Shown here: positions 20,405 to 21,761 of the stretch, piece after piece | Position numbering within the stretch: position 1 is the stretch's first letter | How the letters are laid out: the number at the start of each line of letters is the position of its first letter | Assembly: GCF_025362455.1 (NCBI RefSeq) | Contig: NZ_JANYGJ010000234.1 | Location: 1-21,761, forward strand | DNA length: 21,761 nucleotides | Source: Deinococcus sp. | GTDB taxonomy: Bacteria > Deinococcota > Deinococci > Deinococcales > Deinococcaceae | Reading direction: 5' to 3' | Notes under the pieces: generated by a model | What the model was told of the DNA's origin: nothing | Databases searched by the model: none | The model's input: the letters and a program-made list of their open reading frames with translations, nothing else | Translations under genes and position numbers: made by a program

Positions 20405-21547
20405 ATGAACGACCCCTACCGTGAATGGCTCAGAAGCCAACTGGCCGCCGAAATCGGCGTGCGCGAAGCCGAGCAGGTCATCGAGGGCGCGGTGGCCCGG
20501 CGCGGCTGGCCCGCTCTGCGCCCGCTGGGGTCGCGTGACGTGGTGGCCGTGCTGCAAGACGTGTACACCAGCTTCACCGCCAACATGGGCGAGGCCCGCG
20601 CCGACCGCTGGCTGGAAGGCGCGACCACCCTGCTGGCGCATTTCGCCGAATCGACCCCCAGCCCCGCCCCGGCCAGCACCGGCACGATTGCCCCGGCGCC
20701 CGGCCCGGTCCGCTGGGGACGCCGCGCCCATGACCTGCCGCTGCTGCTGGCCCGCGCCCACACCGAAATCGCCGCCCGCAGCCTGGAGGGCATCCGCGCC
20801 AACCCCGACCTGCGCAACCTGGAACGCGCCGCCGAGTGGGACGTGCAGGCCACCCAGGCTGAGGTGAGGCGCTGGGAAACCGAGGAGTTGCTGGGCAACC
20901 TGCGGGCCGATCACGCCCGCGTGGAGGTCGCCGATCAGGTGCGCAGCGCCCGGACCCAGCGCGAGGTGCTGCGCCTGACCGTCGAGGAGCTGGGCGCCGA
21001 GGCCCGCAGCGGGCGCGGCGTGGGGCCGCAACTGGCCCACAACAAGCTGATGCTGACCCAGACCGACGCCTTTCTGGACGCCTTCTCGCCGCTGATCGAC
21101 GAATCGGTGGCCGAGGCCGACCCGCAGGTGCCCTCCGTCAGCCTGGAAACCACCCGCTTTGCCCTGGCGGTCCCGATGCACCCCAACGTGCTGCGCGCCC
21201 GCCACCAGCTCAACTACGCCGAGTGGCAGTCGGGCAGCTCAGGCAGCGACCAGCGGGTCCACAACGCCCGCAGCGCCCTGGCCCAGGCCGAGCGCGACGC
21301 CGCCGCCCAGATGGAGAGCACCCTGAATTCGGCCCGCGCCCACCAGGCGGCCTTCAATCAGCTTTACGCCCGCTTTCAGGACATCACCAGCCGCCAGGCT
21401 CAACTGGGCCGGGCCGGGGCCGACGCCCTGACGCTGGCCCGCCACACCTTCGAGGCCGAGCAGGCCCGCAGTGGGGCGCGGGTGCAGGGCCACCGGCTGA
21501 CGGAAGCGCTGCGCTTACTGAGTGCGCTGACGGGAACTGCGGATTGA
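20405..21547 (+). CDS. helical protein with faint TolC-like pattern, no signal peptide
   Basis: 380 residues; no confident family. Three parts: a compact N-terminal helical domain (about 1-83, WLRSQLAAEIGVREAEQVIEGAV), a Pro/Ala/Ser linker (about 84-104) and a long helical C-terminal region (about 108-380). The latter reads as two loosely similar halves, each starting with an N-P or H-P followed by R-A/N-L and long Ala/Gln/Glu/Arg helices: RANPDLRNLERAAEWDVQATQ and MHPNVLRARHQLNYAEWQSG. This resembles the pattern of the TolC/OEP repeats, but signal peptide and beta-barrel strands are absent. ATG 20405 has AAGGA 8 nt upstream. A coiled-coil structural protein is the plain alternative. Confidence 0.55.
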   Translation: MNDPYREWLRSQLAAEIGVREAEQVIEGAVARRGWPALRPLGSRDVVAVLQDVYTSFTANMGEARADRWLEGATTLLAHFAESTPSPAPASTGTIAPAPGPVRWGRRAHDLPLLLARAHTEIAARSLEGIRANPDLRNLERAAEWDVQATQAEVRRWETEELLGNLRADHARVEVADQVRSARTQREVLRLTVEELGAEARSGRGVGPQLAHNKLMLTQTDAFLDAFSPLIDESVAEADPQVPSVSLETTRFALAVPMHPNVLRARHQLNYAEWQSGSSGSDQRVHNARSALAQAERDAAAQMESTLNSARAHQAAFNQLYARFQDITSRQAQLGRAGADALTLARHTFEAEQARSGARVQGHRLTEALRLLSALTGTAD

Positions 21548-21588
21548 GAGGAGCAGACAGACGAGTACGTCATGCTTGAAAACACACT

Positions 21589-21609
21589 TTAAAACACATT
21601 GCCGATGTG
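21589..21609 (-). terminator. possible terminator of the right-edge gene
   Basis: On the - strand CACAT, CGGCA, ATGTG (21609-21595) forms a 5-bp hairpin followed directly by TTTTAAAG, 26 nt after the stop codon of the partial frame. The stem is short, so weak. Confidence 0.35.
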
Positions 21610-21634
21610 GTCCGGTCGCTCGCCTCTGTAGGGG

Positions 21635-21761
21635 TCAAAACGTATTGAGGCCGTGCAGGACGTGAGATTTCCAGGGCAGACACCCAGTGAAGATGGCGGC
21701 CAGCACTTCCAGCCTGCCATCACCGAAGTGCTTGATGGCTTCCTGAATAACGTCCAGGCCA
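21635..21761 (-). CDS. C-terminal fragment of an unidentified protein (runs off the right edge)
   Basis: The - strand is open from the window edge to a TGA at 21635-21637, encoding 41 residues beginning GLDVIQEAIKHFGDGRLEVL and ending in HVLHGLNTF. Third codon positions are mostly G or C and the composition is protein-like, so I think it is a real gene end. The family is not recognised; a transposase or an unrelated cytosolic protein are both possible. A hairpin with a T-run follows. Confidence 0.4.
   Translation of the reverse strand, partial: GLDVIQEAIKHFGDGRLEVLAAIFTGCLPWKSHVLHGLNTF

Overview
The window looks like chromosomal DNA of a Deinococcus-type bacterium. The evidence is high GC with strong GC3 bias in the core genes, a UvrA close to my recollection of the Deinococcus protein, a periplasmic MsrPQ pair, DUF4259 and DUF7710 small proteins, and many start codons sitting 5-8 nt downstream of a TANNNT-like -10 box. 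That last feature is the leaderless-mRNA arrangement known to be common in Deinococcus. The genus assignment is an inference from gene content and style; no marker gene was searched.

Layout. Left edge (1-542): the 5' end of an IS630-type transposase gene running off the window, then about 440 bp without genes that hold inverted repeats, a duplicated motif with hairpins and a short tandem repeat. Metabolic core (543-3470): malate synthase aceB (-) and ispG (+), divergent from a shared 132-bp promoter region. Small-gene region (3500-4560): a DUF7710 protein, a probable AbrB-like/RelE-like toxin-antitoxin pair and a 32-codon remnant resembling the start of DUF4259. Then an MFS transporter (+) converges on a merR-acyl-CoA thioesterase/BAAT hydrolase operon (-), whose promoter has the classical MerR layout (TTGACT, 19-bp spacer containing a dyad). 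A DUF4259 gene (+) diverges from it.

Middle (8590-12966): msrP-msrQ (-), which repair oxidised methionine in envelope proteins; a membrane-anchored dCache-GGDEF diguanylate cyclase with an intact active site and I-site (-); and methionine aminopeptidase map (+). Next (13034-18161, all -): uvrA, a six-TM membrane protein overlapping or abutting its stop codon, and a markedly AT-richer secreted beta-propeller-like gene that looks acquired. Right part: an orphan gene of intermediate GC (18397-19284, -), a TrmH/SpoU rRNA or tRNA 2'-O-methyltransferase (+), a helical protein with faint TolC-like helical pattern but no signal peptide (+), and a partial reading frame (-) entering from the right edge.

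The window has no rRNA, tRNA or CRISPR array that I could recognise. Most genes are housekeeping. The unusual signals are regulatory or structural: repeated leaderless promoters, the MerR-type operator, a set of 13-15-bp tandem repeats confined to gene ends and intergenic DNA, a REP-like hairpin module next to the IS end, the toxin-antitoxin pair, and the low-GC beta-propeller insertion. I did not find a convincing new multi-gene defence or biosynthetic system.
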